Shown here: piece after piece, positions 1 through 9,019 of the stretch | Layout: each line of letters opens with the position of its first letter | Position numbering within the stretch: the first letter of the stretch is position 1 | DNA from: Trichocoleus desertorum NBK24 | GTDB lineage: Bacteria; Cyanobacteriota; Cyanobacteriia; FACHB-46 | DNA: 64,000 nucleotides | NCBI RefSeq assembly: GCF_030409055.1 | Contig: NZ_CP116619.1 | Span: forward strand, 3,449,628 to 3,513,627 | Direction: 5' to 3' | Notes under the pieces: model-generated | What the model saw: the letters and a program-made list of their open reading frames with translations, nothing else | Database searches by the model: none | Told to the model about the DNA's origin: nothing | Made by a program: the position numbers and the translations under genes

Positions 1-659
1 GACCGTAGGTGCTGAAATTGCCCAGAGTCAATTACCAGTTGGGCAATCTTGTTCAAGTTCTCTGCTTGGGTTGCATGGTCTTCATAGCCTGCCAGAGAGG
101 GAGCATGAATGCGATAGGCAGCATCTAAAGCTTGAGAGATTTCGTAGCTGGGCTGAGGAGGGGTGTTCCATAGCAAAATCAGAGATCCGCGATCGCGCAG
201 GGCAGCAGCCGTTTTGACATGTCTAATGGCCGGATCAATCCAGTGAAAAGAAGTTGCGGCTAGAACGGCATGGAACTTCTGAGGCTCTAGCGGCCATTCC
301 TCAAAAGAAATATTGTGAACCTCAATAGTTGGATAGGCTGCACAGTGTTGCTGGGTTAACTGACAAGCTGATAGGCTGGGTTCCAGACAGACCATTGAGT
401 AGCCTAATTGAGCAAATGGCACTGTCGCAATACCAGGCCCACACCCTAATTCCAAAATTTTGGCATCAGCGGGAAGTTGGGCTAACTCCACGACCCGCCG
501 AATCAGCGCTTCAGGATAGCGGGGTCTAGCTTGGTAGTAAGCTTGGGCGACTTCGCTATACCAGCTTTTTCTTTGGCTGAGATCGTTGCGATACCAGTCT
601 TGATGCGGCCAAGGCTTCGAGTCTTCTAAATCTTGCATAGTTTCTGATGTAGGCAGCAT
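1..659 (-). CDS. class I SAM-dependent methyltransferase, 3' end beyond the window
   Basis: The frame is open from an ATG at 659 to the window edge, so about 219 codons are present and the C-terminus is missing. A second in-frame ATG lies at 638. The glycine-rich SAM-binding motif I (ILELGCGPG) sits near residues 68-76 and is followed by an acidic residue at the end of strand beta2 (VCLEPS), as in small-molecule and ubiquinone/biotin-type methyltransferases. A later segment, FHWID, resembles motif II/III of this group. The substrate cannot be read from the sequence. It is transcribed away from ndhN, with about 140 bp between the two start codons. Methyl transfer from SAM is secure by family; the pathway is unknown. 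Confidence 0.8.
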   Translation of the reverse strand, partial: MLPTSETMQDLEDSKPWPHQDWYRNDLSQRKSWYSEVAQAYYQARPRYPEALIRRVVELAQLPADAKILELGCGPGIATVPFAQLGYSMVCLEPSLSACQLTQQHCAAYPTIEVHNISFEEWPLEPQKFHAVLAATSFHWIDPAIRHVKTAAALRDRGSLILLWNTPPQPSYEISQALDAAYRIHAPSLAGYEDHATQAENLNKIAQLVIDSGQFQHLR

Positions 660-800
660 AAGTACTTACCTACAGGATAAAATGAACAGGCCGACGAAAG
701 ATTGATGCAGTTTCTCTACCAAAGTAAGGGCGCGATCGCAGCCACATCTGTGGTGGAGTGAGTCAAAATAGGACTTTGAGCGGGGTAGAACATAAAACTT

Positions 801-1256
801 ATGGGACTTATCGCAAATGGCAGCAAACTGGTTCGCGATTTAGAGAAGTCAGGCGCTTTAGGGTTCTATGTGCCCTTAGAAGGTGGCTTTGAAGGCCGCT
901 ATCAACGTCGTCTCCGGGCCGCTGGTTATGTAACGGTACATATGAGTGCTAAAGGTCTAGGCGACCTGTCCAGCTACTTGACCGGAGTACATGGAGTCCG
1001 TCCTGCTCACCTTGGCAAGAAAGATATTCGGGTTCACTTTGCGCCACCGATTCTGACCTATCAACTAGAGCATCTGCCCACCCATGCCAAGGGCTTAGTG
1101 CTGTGGTTGATTGAAGGCCATATCTTGTCGCGTGAGGAAGTTGAGTTTTTGGCCCTACTACCCACCCTAGAACCACGAGTTAGGGTAGTGGTAGAGCGCG
1201 GGGGCGATCGCGTTTGTCGTTGGCAACCGCTGCAAGAAACCTTGGTTCCGGCGTAG
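801..1256 (+). CDS. ndhN: NAD(P)H-quinone oxidoreductase subunit N (NDH-1)
   Basis: This 151-residue protein matches the NdhN family almost from its first residue: RDLEKSGALGFYVPLEGGF, GRYQRRLRAAGY, then LTGVHGVRPAHLGKK and the C-terminal block PRVRVVVERGGDR. NdhN is a peripheral subunit found only in cyanobacterial and chloroplast NDH-1, which moves electrons from ferredoxin to plastoquinone in respiration and cyclic flow. It lies on the connecting, stroma/cytoplasm-side module at the thylakoid. The middle segment after LGKK is a little shorter than in many homologues. The ATG at 801 has no strong Shine-Dalgarno site. It stands alone: the next gene starts 160 bp downstream and is unrelated. 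Confidence 0.93.
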   Translation: MGLIANGSKLVRDLEKSGALGFYVPLEGGFEGRYQRRLRAAGYVTVHMSAKGLGDLSSYLTGVHGVRPAHLGKKDIRVHFAPPILTYQLEHLPTHAKGLVLWLIEGHILSREEVEFLALLPTLEPRVRVVVERGGDRVCRWQPLQETLVPA

Positions 1257-1417
1257 CTTTCTCAGCCCTTAGCGCTAATCCAAATACCATCACTTAGTTT
1301 TTAGCAATTAGGGCTTAGCCACTGACTAATTGCTAATTTTCCCATGCTTACTCGTGACACCCAGAGGTTCCATCCTCTAGACTGGACGAAAAATAAGGAT
1401 TTACTGAGGTTTGCGTC

Positions 1418-2020
1418 GTGAAAGATCGGGACTATACGCTCATCATTGATAAAAGTGGTAGCATGTCCACCCCAGATCAGCGCGGCGGTCGTAGCCGTTG
1501 GCTGGAAGTGCAAGAGTCCAGTTTGGCATTGGCGCGAAAGTGTGAGCAGTTCGATCCAGATGGCATCACGGTTTATCTATTCTCAGGCCGCTTCAAGCGC
1601 TATGACGATGTTACCTCGGCTAAGGTAGAACAGATTTTTCAGGAAAACGACCCCGCCGGAACCACTAATCTGGCTGCGGTGCTGCAAGATGCCACCAATT
1701 TTTACTTTCAGCGCAAAGCCGCCGGGAAAGCTAAGCCTGCTGGCGAAACCATTTTAGTGATTACAGACGGGGAACCAGACGATCGCCGAGCTGTGATGGA
1801 AGTAATTGTCGATGCCTCCCGAAAAATGGAGCGAGATGAAGAATTGGCCATTTCGTTCATTCAAATCGGAGCTGACCCTCAAGCCACCAAGTTTCTTCAA
1901 GCTTTAGATGACCAACTCGCAGGAGTGGGAGCCAAGTTTGATATTTGTGATGCCATTACCTTTGCCGACATTGAGGACATGAGCTTGAGTGAAGTGTTGC
2001 TCAATGCCATTAGCGACTAG
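1418..2020 (+). CDS. VWA-domain protein (single von Willebrand A domain)
   Basis: The 200-residue product is essentially one VWA domain. The metal-ion-dependent adhesion site is intact: D11-x-S13-x-S15 (DKSGS), a threonine pair near residues 82-83 (GTTNL) and an aspartate near 117 (ITDGEP). There is no signal peptide or membrane segment, so it is probably cytoplasmic. Stand-alone VWA proteins usually work as metal-dependent docking platforms; the partner is not known here. Translation starts at GTG 1418, placed directly before the conserved first beta strand. The next gene begins 2 bp after its stop, so the two are almost certainly co-transcribed. Confidence 0.82.
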   Translation: MKDRDYTLIIDKSGSMSTPDQRGGRSRWLEVQESSLALARKCEQFDPDGITVYLFSGRFKRYDDVTSAKVEQIFQENDPAGTTNLAAVLQDATNFYFQRKAAGKAKPAGETILVITDGEPDDRRAVMEVIVDASRKMERDEELAISFIQIGADPQATKFLQALDDQLAGVGAKFDICDAITFADIEDMSLSEVLLNAISD

Positions 2021-2022
2021 AA

Positions 2023-2451
2023 GTGCAGAACGATATGGACTCAATTGAACAGTTGCTAGCGCAGGTCAAAGCTCAGTACAGCGAAACCGCTCCGCCACCA
2101 GCCCCACCCTCGCAGACCTCTCTGCCAAACTCCCCCCCGCCGAAACTAGCTTCTTCGCGGCAGCATCAAGACCCGATTGATAGCTTGTTGACGGAGGTCA
2201 AAGGACAGTATAAGGCTCAAGATGCTGCTGCTCAGGAAGCCCAACAACAGATATTAGCTGAGGAACAACAGCGGCAAGCTCAATTGCAACAAGCTCGCCG
2301 AGCAGCTTTGGCTCGTACTGCCCAAGATTGGTTAAAGAACTTAGACCCCTTGTCTACCGAAGGACTTTGGTTCCACCAGTTTGCTGAGCAATATTCCTCC
2401 CAGCTAGAGGCCGCGATCGATTATCTAGCCGCTTTAGACGCAGATCACTAG
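2023..2451 (+). CDS. small repeat-containing protein, possibly the Slr1339-like family
   Basis: This 142-residue protein follows the VWA gene by 2 bp. GTG 2023 is one possible start and ATG 2035 another. A 14-residue unit occurs twice: DSIEQLLAQVKAQY near residues 6-19 and DPIDSLLTEVKGQY near 50-63, separated by a proline-rich linker. A Gln/Ala-rich helix, probably a coiled coil, follows (about 65-100), then a conserved-looking tail (DWLKNLDPLSTEGLWFHQFAE). From memory it resembles the cyanobacterial Slr1339 'salt stress protein' family, but that is not a secure match. The tight coupling suggests it works with the VWA protein, for example as its docking partner; this is inference. Confidence 0.65.
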   Translation: MQNDMDSIEQLLAQVKAQYSETAPPPAPPSQTSLPNSPPPKLASSRQHQDPIDSLLTEVKGQYKAQDAAAQEAQQQILAEEQQRQAQLQQARRAALARTAQDWLKNLDPLSTEGLWFHQFAEQYSSQLEAAIDYLAALDADH

Positions 2452-2500
2452 ACTTCCTACATGAATGGGAAAGTGGTGACTTGGAAGCACCTAGAAAATA

Positions 2501-4240
2501 TCAATAAACCTGCTCCTCAGCCTCCGAAGCTAGAGAGCTGACAACAGAGGTCTCATCGGCTACCACAACGCGATCGCGTCCGGCTGCTTTGGCGCGGTAC
2601 AAAGCGGTATCTGCTACCCGAATTACCGATTCCCCAGTAGGCCCATGAATCGGAAAAGCAGCAACCCCGGCTGAAAGCGTGATCATGCCAAGAGCTTGGC
2701 GGTGATAATGCACGCTCAGGTGAGCAACTGCCTCTCGGATTTGTTCGGCTCGTTGGCGGGTGATTTCTATAGAAGCATCCGGTAGGAGCAGCATCAGTTC
2801 TTCGCCACCGTAGCGACAAGCAATGTCTGAAGATCGAATCGAGTTTTTGATCAGCAAGCCTACTTCGCGCAGGACTACATCTCCTGCTTCGTGACCAAAG
2901 GTGTCATTGAAGCTCTTAAAGTGGTCAATATCCAGCATCACGATACCAAGGGGTTGCTGGTTACGTTCGGCCCGTCGCACTTCTCGCTCCAGCGATTCCT
3001 CCATATAGCGCCGATTAAATAGGCTAGTCAGCGGGTCGCGAATGCTTTGGTTTCGCAGGCTTTCACGCAGCTTGAGATTGGCAAAAGCTAGGGCAATATG
3101 TTCTGCGACTGTCGCGCTCAAGAGTCGTTTTGTAGGTGTCAGGTCGCCTGGGTTGCCTGTCGCTAGATATAGAGTTCCTAAAGCTTCTCCCTGCGCCAGC
3201 ATAGGGATGCAACAGTACTCATTGGGCAAAGGAGCTTGGAGATGTTGGCAACGCAAGCTGCTATGACCGTGATCGATAAAGTAAGCTCGGCCTCGACGGA
3301 GTGCCCAGCAGTCTGTAGGGTCAAACATGGCTGGTTGAGACAGTGCTCCCCAAGCGGCGATCGCCTCCACTAAATTGCGAGATTCACTGGTGATATAAAT
3401 TGCCCCAGACATACCAGGAAACAAAGGCTGCACCAACTCAGCGACTACGGCATAAGCCTCATCTAAAGTGAAGCAGGCTTGTAAAACATCGCTTAACTCC
3501 CCCAAGAGCGTAATTTCACGGCTGCGTTGTTCTAGTTCCCCTACCCAACCTTTCAGCTTGGTTTCACTCTCTTGCAAAGCTAACCCAATGGTTGTGCGAT
3601 GTCTAATGTCTCGGTTGATGGCAATGGCTGCGATCGGTAGCAGTGCAAATGCGAGGAATCCACCCAGACCGACGATTAGCGTTGTGTTGTGAGCGGCTAA
3701 TTCTGCCTGACGCGATCGCTGTTGCAGTAAGCGATTTTCCTCGGTGGTCATCTCATCAATGAGGCGACGAATTGCGTCCATCACCTGACGGCCTTGAGCT
3801 TCACGGATTGCTTGCTGAGCCACTGCAAAGCCTTGTTCCTGCCGAATGTCTAAAACTGCTTGCAGCTTGTCTAGGCGCTGCTGGAGCAGAGGACGCAAGA
3901 TATTAAGGCGCTGTTGCTGCCTGGGATTATCAACAGTGAGCCTCTGAAGCGTCTCAACCTGGTCATTAATGGTGTTAATGGAGATGTAATAAGGTTCTAA
4001 ATACTCTTCTTGTCCTGTAATGATGTATCCCCGCTGCCCAGCTTCAGCGTTAGCCATGTGAGAAAGTAAAACTTCTTGTGCCTTTAGCACCTGATAGGTA
4101 TGGTTTACCCGGTTCCCAGTGGCAACGAGTTGAGTCGTATTCCAATAAGCAAGACCGCCCATTAAGCTCAGCACTACAAGGGCGATGCCAAAGCCAGTCG
4201 TAATACTTTTCTCGATTGACCACTTCATATTGGGTTGCAC
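2501..4240 (-). CDS. CHASE3-GAF-GGDEF diguanylate cyclase
   Basis: The 579-residue protein has a membrane helix near residues 13-32, a periplasmic CHASE3 helical domain (about 38-180, including AEAGQRGYIITG), a second membrane helix near 186-208, a GAF domain (about 245-390) and a C-terminal GGDEF domain (about 400-560). The active-site loop is GGEEL (478-482), an accepted variant of GGDEF, so synthesis of c-di-GMP from two GTP is expected. The inhibitory I-site RxxD (RSSD, 469-472) lies exactly five residues before it, so product inhibition is likely. The gene begins 16 bp after the radical SAM gene and may be co-transcribed with it. CHASE3 points to an extracellular or periplasmic input of unknown nature. 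Confidence 0.9.
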   Translation of the reverse strand: MQPNMKWSIEKSITTGFGIALVVLSLMGGLAYWNTTQLVATGNRVNHTYQVLKAQEVLLSHMANAEAGQRGYIITGQEEYLEPYYISINTINDQVETLQRLTVDNPRQQQRLNILRPLLQQRLDKLQAVLDIRQEQGFAVAQQAIREAQGRQVMDAIRRLIDEMTTEENRLLQQRSRQAELAAHNTTLIVGLGGFLAFALLPIAAIAINRDIRHRTTIGLALQESETKLKGWVGELEQRSREITLLGELSDVLQACFTLDEAYAVVAELVQPLFPGMSGAIYITSESRNLVEAIAAWGALSQPAMFDPTDCWALRRGRAYFIDHGHSSLRCQHLQAPLPNEYCCIPMLAQGEALGTLYLATGNPGDLTPTKRLLSATVAEHIALAFANLKLRESLRNQSIRDPLTSLFNRRYMEESLEREVRRAERNQQPLGIVMLDIDHFKSFNDTFGHEAGDVVLREVGLLIKNSIRSSDIACRYGGEELMLLLPDASIEITRQRAEQIREAVAHLSVHYHRQALGMITLSAGVAAFPIHGPTGESVIRVADTALYRAKAAGRDRVVVADETSVVSSLASEAEEQVY

Positions 4241-4256
4241 CTAGAAACAACTGGCA

Positions 4257-5642
4257 CTAGACGCAGGAAGGAGTCTTGGGAGTTCCAGAAATGCAGGGTT
4301 GGGGAGCTGCATCGAGCAGGAGGCAAGTCTCCATAAATTCTTCGACGTTGCCAATTAGCCAAATTTTGGTTTGGAGTTGGCGAGCTAAGTCCTCAACGGT
4401 GGTGTCATCCAAGAAACAAGACTCTCCGTGCTTCAGCATTACCGTTGGTAGGAGAATTCCCTCGCCTAAATCCTTGCCTTGGAGCGCAGGCAATAAATCG
4501 TGCCCAGTGAGCAAACCCGTCACAGTAATCGATTGGCCCCAGTAGTCGCTGCAAAGGGCTACTAGTTCTACCGTGAGCCCTTCGACTTGATTGAGGCGTT
4601 GGAGCAACGGTTGAAACGCTTGCTCAACGGCATTCCCTACTACCCAAGTTAGCTTGCGGGGAGGAGAAATTTGCTGGGGTAAACGAGCGGCTGCTTCAGC
4701 AAAGGCTTGCAGAAATTGCTGAATCGAGCCAACTCCGTTGCCAAGTTGGGGATAGTCTTCGTAGTGCGATTCGGGTGGCAGAGGTTGGCCCGCAATCAAA
4801 AACCACTCATCCGCTAACCAGGCGAAGGTGGAGTTAAAGCGCTGTTGAAATTGGGCTTGGAGCGTTTGAACTTGGGCAATCACTTCTTGCGCTTTTTCTG
4901 GCGTGACAGGCACCAACTCATCCTGCTCAGGCCGAAAGCGCGTCAGTCCTACTGGCACTACCGCGACAGAAGCAACCGCAGGCATCTCACCTCCGTGAAA
5001 CTCAGCTAAGTCTAGCAAGGTTTGCTCTAGGTGCACCCCATCATTAATGCCTGGGCAAACCACCACCTGAGCATGAATCTGCAATCGACGCTCTTGGAAC
5101 CATTGCAACTGCGATCGCAACTGTCCTGCTCTGGGGTTCTTCAGCAGCCGAGTTCTGATCTCTGGCTCGGTGGCATGGACTGAAACATAAAGCGGAGAGA
5201 GCCGCATCTGCTCAATGCGATCCCATTCTCGCTGAGTCAGGTTGGTGAGGGTTAAGTAGCTGCCATACAGAAAGCTGAGGCGATAGTCGTCGTCTTTGAG
5301 ATACAGCGTTTGGCGCATCCCAGGTGGTTGCTGATCAATAAAGCAAAACGGACAGCGGTTGTTGCACTGAATCAGACCATCAAATAGAGCGGTATCAAAC
5401 TCCAATCCCAGATCTTCATCAAAGTCTTTTTCGATCTCGACCTCATGGCTTTTCCCCTTGGCATCTAGAACTTCTAGCTCTAGGACTTCATCAGCACAGA
5501 GAAACTGATAGTCGATGAGGTCGCGGGGCTTTTGGCCGTTGATGGACACTAAGCGATCGCCCGGTTCAAATCCAATCTCAGCCGCAATTGAGTCAGGGAG
5601 AACCTTGGTAATTAAAGCTGGACAGATAGAAACTTCGCTCAT
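4257..5642 (-). CDS. cyanobacterial radical SAM protein with PDZ-like N-terminus and DUF512 (TIGR03279-type)
   Basis: The 461-residue protein opens with a PDZ-like segment (about 8-60, with AEIGFEPGDRLVSINGQ), then a radical SAM cluster motif C93-x3-C97-x2-C100 (CNNRCPFC), and ends with the DUF512 region. This order is that of the TIGR03279 family, universal in cyanobacteria and related to the clostridial DUF512 proteins. The reaction is unknown; a [4Fe-4S]-dependent SAM radical step is inferred from the cysteines. The frame runs from an ATG at 5642. The diguanylate cyclase gene follows 16 bp downstream. The pair could form an operon, but I see no functional link. Confidence 0.88.
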   Translation of the reverse strand: MSEVSICPALITKVLPDSIAAEIGFEPGDRLVSINGQKPRDLIDYQFLCADEVLELEVLDAKGKSHEVEIEKDFDEDLGLEFDTALFDGLIQCNNRCPFCFIDQQPPGMRQTLYLKDDDYRLSFLYGSYLTLTNLTQREWDRIEQMRLSPLYVSVHATEPEIRTRLLKNPRAGQLRSQLQWFQERRLQIHAQVVVCPGINDGVHLEQTLLDLAEFHGGEMPAVASVAVVPVGLTRFRPEQDELVPVTPEKAQEVIAQVQTLQAQFQQRFNSTFAWLADEWFLIAGQPLPPESHYEDYPQLGNGVGSIQQFLQAFAEAAARLPQQISPPRKLTWVVGNAVEQAFQPLLQRLNQVEGLTVELVALCSDYWGQSITVTGLLTGHDLLPALQGKDLGEGILLPTVMLKHGESCFLDDTTVEDLARQLQTKIWLIGNVEEFMETCLLLDAAPQPCISGTPKTPSCV

Positions 5643-5744
5643 GAATTTGTCAGCGCTCGAAAAGCTTTAGGGAGGGTAGTGAATGCAAAAAACGACCGAA
5701 AATTTTTACATTTACGGTACCTCACTATTCTAGAGAGTCCTGCT

Positions 5745-6716
5745 TCAGGTGTTACGCAAAACACCAGCGGCGAGCGCAGCTAAAATGGTTGCTCCAAATC
5801 CTAAGCGATACCAAACAAAGATCCAGGTGTTGCAGTTTTGCAGATAGCGCAGTAACCAGGCGATCGAGAGGTAAGAAAAAACAAAGGCTGAAAGGGTGCC
5901 TACCAAAACCAAAGACAAATCCATTTGGCCCAGCGCTTCCTTAAAAAACTGATATAAGGTCGCGATCGCTAAGGTGGGCAATCCCAGTAAAAAGGAGAAT
6001 CTAGCAGCAGCCTGTCGCTCTAAGCCTAAAAATAGCGCTGTGGTCAAAGTAGAGCCTGAGCGAGAGACACCGGGTACTAAAGCGAGCATTTGCCCCAAAC
6101 CAATCAGAATTCCGTCTTGAATTTGCAAAGACTCAAAGCTGCGCTTCCGACTCCCAAACTTCTCTGCCGCTCCTAGTAGTAAGGACATGACAATCGAAGC
6201 GATCGCGATCGTCGCCATACTATTGATTAAGGAACCGTTGTCGTTTAGCGACTTTTTGAGCAAATAGCCGCCTGCTATGGCTGGAATAGTGCCCACGACA
6301 ATCCCGACCAAGAGCTTCCATTCCTCCCGTTGCCAGTCCCGCTTTTGGGCCGCTTGCCATCCTCCCACAAAAATGCTGCTGACATCAGACCAGAAGTAGA
6401 TCAAGACGGCAATGACACTGCCAAACTGAATCGTAGCGACAAACGGTTTAGCTCCCACCGTGGACCAACCCATCGCTTTGGTGAAGACTTGGAGGTGGGC
6501 GGTACTACTAATGGGTAAAAACTCTGTAACGCCTTGCACGATGCCTAAAATAAAGGCTTGAAACAGCTCCATCAACCAGTTGGTGGAACTGGCTTCTGGG
6601 GTGGCGATCGCCAAGAGAGATGGAAGCATTGCTAGCTGTCCCATCCCGTCCGAGGGAATCAATGCTGCTTGTAAGGAACAGCTAAGCCACACCAAACTGC
6701 TGACGCCAATTGCCAT
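5745..6716 (-). CDS. uppP: undecaprenyl-diphosphatase
   Basis: The product belongs to the BacA/UppP family, which dephosphorylates undecaprenyl pyrophosphate to recycle the lipid carrier of cell wall and polysaccharide synthesis. Both active-site signatures are present: QGVTEFLPISSTAH (about 61-74, with the catalytic glutamate) and PGVSRSGST (215-223). About eight hydrophobic segments fit the polytopic membrane fold. The 323-residue frame has roughly 48 residues ahead of the usual family start (MELFQAFILG, at M49). This hydrophobic extension is common in cyanobacterial versions, but the true start could be internal. It is divergent from the DUF3120 gene across 0.36 kb. Its carrier-recycling role would serve the polysaccharide locus at 53-61 kb as well as peptidoglycan. 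Confidence 0.93.
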   Translation of the reverse strand: MAIGVSSLVWLSCSLQAALIPSDGMGQLAMLPSLLAIATPEASSTNWLMELFQAFILGIVQGVTEFLPISSTAHLQVFTKAMGWSTVGAKPFVATIQFGSVIAVLIYFWSDVSSIFVGGWQAAQKRDWQREEWKLLVGIVVGTIPAIAGGYLLKKSLNDNGSLINSMATIAIASIVMSLLLGAAEKFGSRKRSFESLQIQDGILIGLGQMLALVPGVSRSGSTLTTALFLGLERQAAARFSFLLGLPTLAIATLYQFFKEALGQMDLSLVLVGTLSAFVFSYLSIAWLLRYLQNCNTWIFVWYRLGFGATILAALAAGVLRNT

Positions 6717-7074
6717 GCATATACTCCAAGAAAATAATCAGCTCGGTATCAAGTTTGTACTAGGGTTCCCCCTAAAGAGCGGGACAAGTTAGCTAAAAGT
6801 TTTTGTAGCCATCAGAGGCTCACAACCGCTCCCAACCCTTTGGACTCACTCACAAACAACCAGACGAGTCAGACTTTCACCTGCTCTGGTATAGCGTAAT
6901 TGAATGTTACAAAGTTGTGAAAGTTTCAATGATCACATAGATCAAATGGGAAAGAAATTGATTGCAGCCTCTTGCAAGAGAAAAACAAAGTTATGATAAA
7001 CAGGATGCCCCCCAGGGGGATTTGATTGTGTTATGTTAAAAAAAGTAAATTAAATAAGAAAGATTAAAAATACT
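6717..7074. other. divergent intergenic region between uppP and the DUF3120 gene
   Basis: This region holds the promoters of two divergent genes. It becomes very A/T-rich towards the DUF3120 gene (7021-7074). A short G/C-rich hairpin built on CCCCC and GGGGG lies near 7007-7021; its core CCCAGGGGGAT also occurs at 32943-32953. No convincing small gene was seen. Confidence 0.5.
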
Positions 7075-7110
7075 TTGTCATCTTTTACCCCGTTCCCCCA
7101 ATCCTCTCGC

Positions 7111-7797
7111 ATGGTTGATTCAGCCTCAGAAAGGTCGTCTACCCCAATTTGGCAGTTACGACTGAGTCAAACCTGGCTCATGCTGCTGGCTGCTGTATTC
7201 CTCGTGGCAGTCCCAGTGTTTGCTCAGGCTCCTTTGGTACGCTGGTTTCCAGAATTAAGTTTGCTCATGACTGGGGGATGGCTTGGTCTCAGTTTAATTC
7301 TGATGGCTCGCGATCGCACTCAGCTCTGGGGAGATTTGCTCTTTGGATTTACCTGGAGTTGGCTAGCAGGCTCGATTTACTGGGGATGGTTTCGCTGGGA
7401 GCCGTTGCTGCACCTACCCATCGAAGCAATTGGTTTGCCTGTAGCCATTTGGTGCTTGCTGCGCCAGTGGGGAAAAGTAGGAAATTTCTTTTATTTAGGA
7501 TCTCTATTTGGTACGGTTCTTACCGACCTTTATTTCTATATTGTGGATTTAATTCCCCATTGGCGGCAGTTGATGCAGGTTGATCCCGCGTTAGCATTGC
7601 CAATTTTTCAGAATGCGATCGCCCAGATGCGCACACCCTGGGGAGCAGGTTGGGCAGCGGTTTTGGGGATTACCTTGTTGGTGGTGGGATTGTTGCCACT
7701 CCGCTCTCGAAAACCCCATTGGTGGGCTTTTGGCGGAGCTGTGCTGAGCACAATCTTAGTAGATGGTTTATTCTGGTTGGTAGCTTCTGCGGCTTAA
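7111..7797 (+). CDS. DUF3120 family integral membrane protein
   Basis: The protein has about six to seven hydrophobic segments and the pattern of the DUF3120 family, which occurs in cyanobacteria and plastids and has no known biochemical role. Recognisable segments include LSQTWLMLLAAVFLVAVPVF near the start, GWFRWEPLLHLPIEA and GSLFGTVLTDLYFYIVDL. I chose ATG 7111; the frame extends upstream to a TTG at 7075, but those residues are low-complexity and no ribosome site supports them. Location is probably the thylakoid or plasma membrane. Neighbours give no functional hint. Family assignment is good; function unknown. Confidence 0.8.
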   Translation: MVDSASERSSTPIWQLRLSQTWLMLLAAVFLVAVPVFAQAPLVRWFPELSLLMTGGWLGLSLILMARDRTQLWGDLLFGFTWSWLAGSIYWGWFRWEPLLHLPIEAIGLPVAIWCLLRQWGKVGNFFYLGSLFGTVLTDLYFYIVDLIPHWRQLMQVDPALALPIFQNAIAQMRTPWGAGWAAVLGITLLVVGLLPLRSRKPHWWAFGGAVLSTILVDGLFWLVASAA

Positions 7798-7925
7798 GCA
7801 CCTGAGTCGCTGCCAGTCAGCATTCTGAGGATTAACTTCTCTGAACTTCGGGTGAGCACTTCAATCGTAGAAAGATTTTGCTTACAATTCTTAGTTAATT
7901 TTCCGACAGCATTCACTGGCATAAG

Positions 7926-7961
7926 TAGATGTGTCATGGATAGTCATAGATAGATGTGTCA
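7926..7961 (+). repeat. 11-bp direct repeat ahead of the cyclase gene
   Basis: TAGATGTGTCA occurs at 7926-7936 and again at 7951-7961, 25 bp apart, that is about 2.4 helical turns. It lies 40-75 bp upstream of the GTG start of the cyclase gene, where a regulator could bind. No known regulator motif was recognised. Confidence 0.5.
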
Positions 7962-7999
7962 GGATGCATCATAGGGAAAGATGCAGTGATTCTTAGCCT

Positions 8000-9019
8000 G
8001 TGGTGACTTTTCAATCCACTCCTCATTTAGTGCTCCGTTCAGAGGCAGGTGATCGCTATCTTCCATTAGTCGGCAGTAGTTGCTGGACTGTTGGTCGAAG
8101 CGATGACAACAATTTTGTGCTGCCCGATCGCTGGATCTCCCGGAACCATGCGATGCTTCAATGTATGGAAACGGGCGAGTTCTATCTCATTGACCTGGGA
8201 AGCCGTAATGGCTCATTTGTCAATGGTCGCCGAGTGAGTGTCCCTGTGACGCTACAAAACGGCGACCAGCTTACCTTTGGTCAGACAGAATTAGAGTTTT
8301 ACTGTCCTTCGCCAGAGCACCTCACTGACCCCTCAATGGGGTTGGACTCCAAAGAATTTACCGCGACTGCGACCCTGCATGTCCGACGTCTAATCTCCGT
8401 TCTGGTGGTGGATATTCGTGACTTTACAGGGCTGACCCGCCAACTAGATGAAAAAATTCTCTCTGAAGTGATTGGAACTTGGTTCCGTCGAGCCGGAGAA
8501 ATTATTCGCGAACACGGCAGTTGGGTAGATAAATACATCGGGGATGCGGTGATGGCGGTCTGGATTCATGGAACTCAAGGCATCAGCCCTGAGGAGATGC
8601 TCCGCATTTTTGGTGCGCTGAGCGCCCTCCACAAGATGACGAGTGAGCTGTACGACCAATATCCACTGCCATTTCCGCTGCGAATTGGAGCTGGCATTAA
8701 TACTGGCTTTGCGATGGTTGGCAATACAGGCAGTGGCGATCGCCCCGACTACACAGCCCTCGGAGATACAGTGAATGCCGCCTTCCGCCTAGAATCGGCT
8801 ACTAAGGAAATTCGCTTGGATGTCGCTTTGGGAGAGACCACTTTCAAACATGTACCCCTCTCCCCCACGCATCCAGCCCCTTTCCAAGAACATACTGTGC
8901 ATCTAAAGGGCTATGATGTGCCGACTCTAACCCATGCCTGTTCTTTTGCCGATCTCAATCAGTTTTTGCAGACGCAAGAGCAAAGTTTGGTGCCAGACAA
9001 CGAAGGTTCTGAAGTTTAG
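8000..9019 (+). CDS. FHA-domain class III adenylate cyclase
   Basis: The 339-residue protein joins an N-terminal FHA phosphothreonine-binding domain (about 25-100; GRSDDN, ISRNH, LGSRNGSFVNG) to a class III nucleotide cyclase domain (about 130-310). Metal-binding aspartates D138 (VVDIRDFTG) and D182 (KYIGDAVMA) are present, with the transition-state residues N259 and R263 (GDTVNAAFRLE). The substrate-selecting positions are K178 and T252 (DYTALGD), the Lys/Thr pair typical of adenylate rather than guanylate cyclases, so cAMP is the expected product. There is no membrane segment. FHA suggests control by Ser/Thr kinase targets. Start is GTG 8000; a direct repeat lies just upstream. It is a stand-alone gene. 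Confidence 0.9.
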   Translation: MVTFQSTPHLVLRSEAGDRYLPLVGSSCWTVGRSDDNNFVLPDRWISRNHAMLQCMETGEFYLIDLGSRNGSFVNGRRVSVPVTLQNGDQLTFGQTELEFYCPSPEHLTDPSMGLDSKEFTATATLHVRRLISVLVVDIRDFTGLTRQLDEKILSEVIGTWFRRAGEIIREHGSWVDKYIGDAVMAVWIHGTQGISPEEMLRIFGALSALHKMTSELYDQYPLPFPLRIGAGINTGFAMVGNTGSGDRPDYTALGDTVNAAFRLESATKEIRLDVALGETTFKHVPLSPTHPAPFQEHTVHLKGYDVPTLTHACSFADLNQFLQTQEQSLVPDNEGSEV

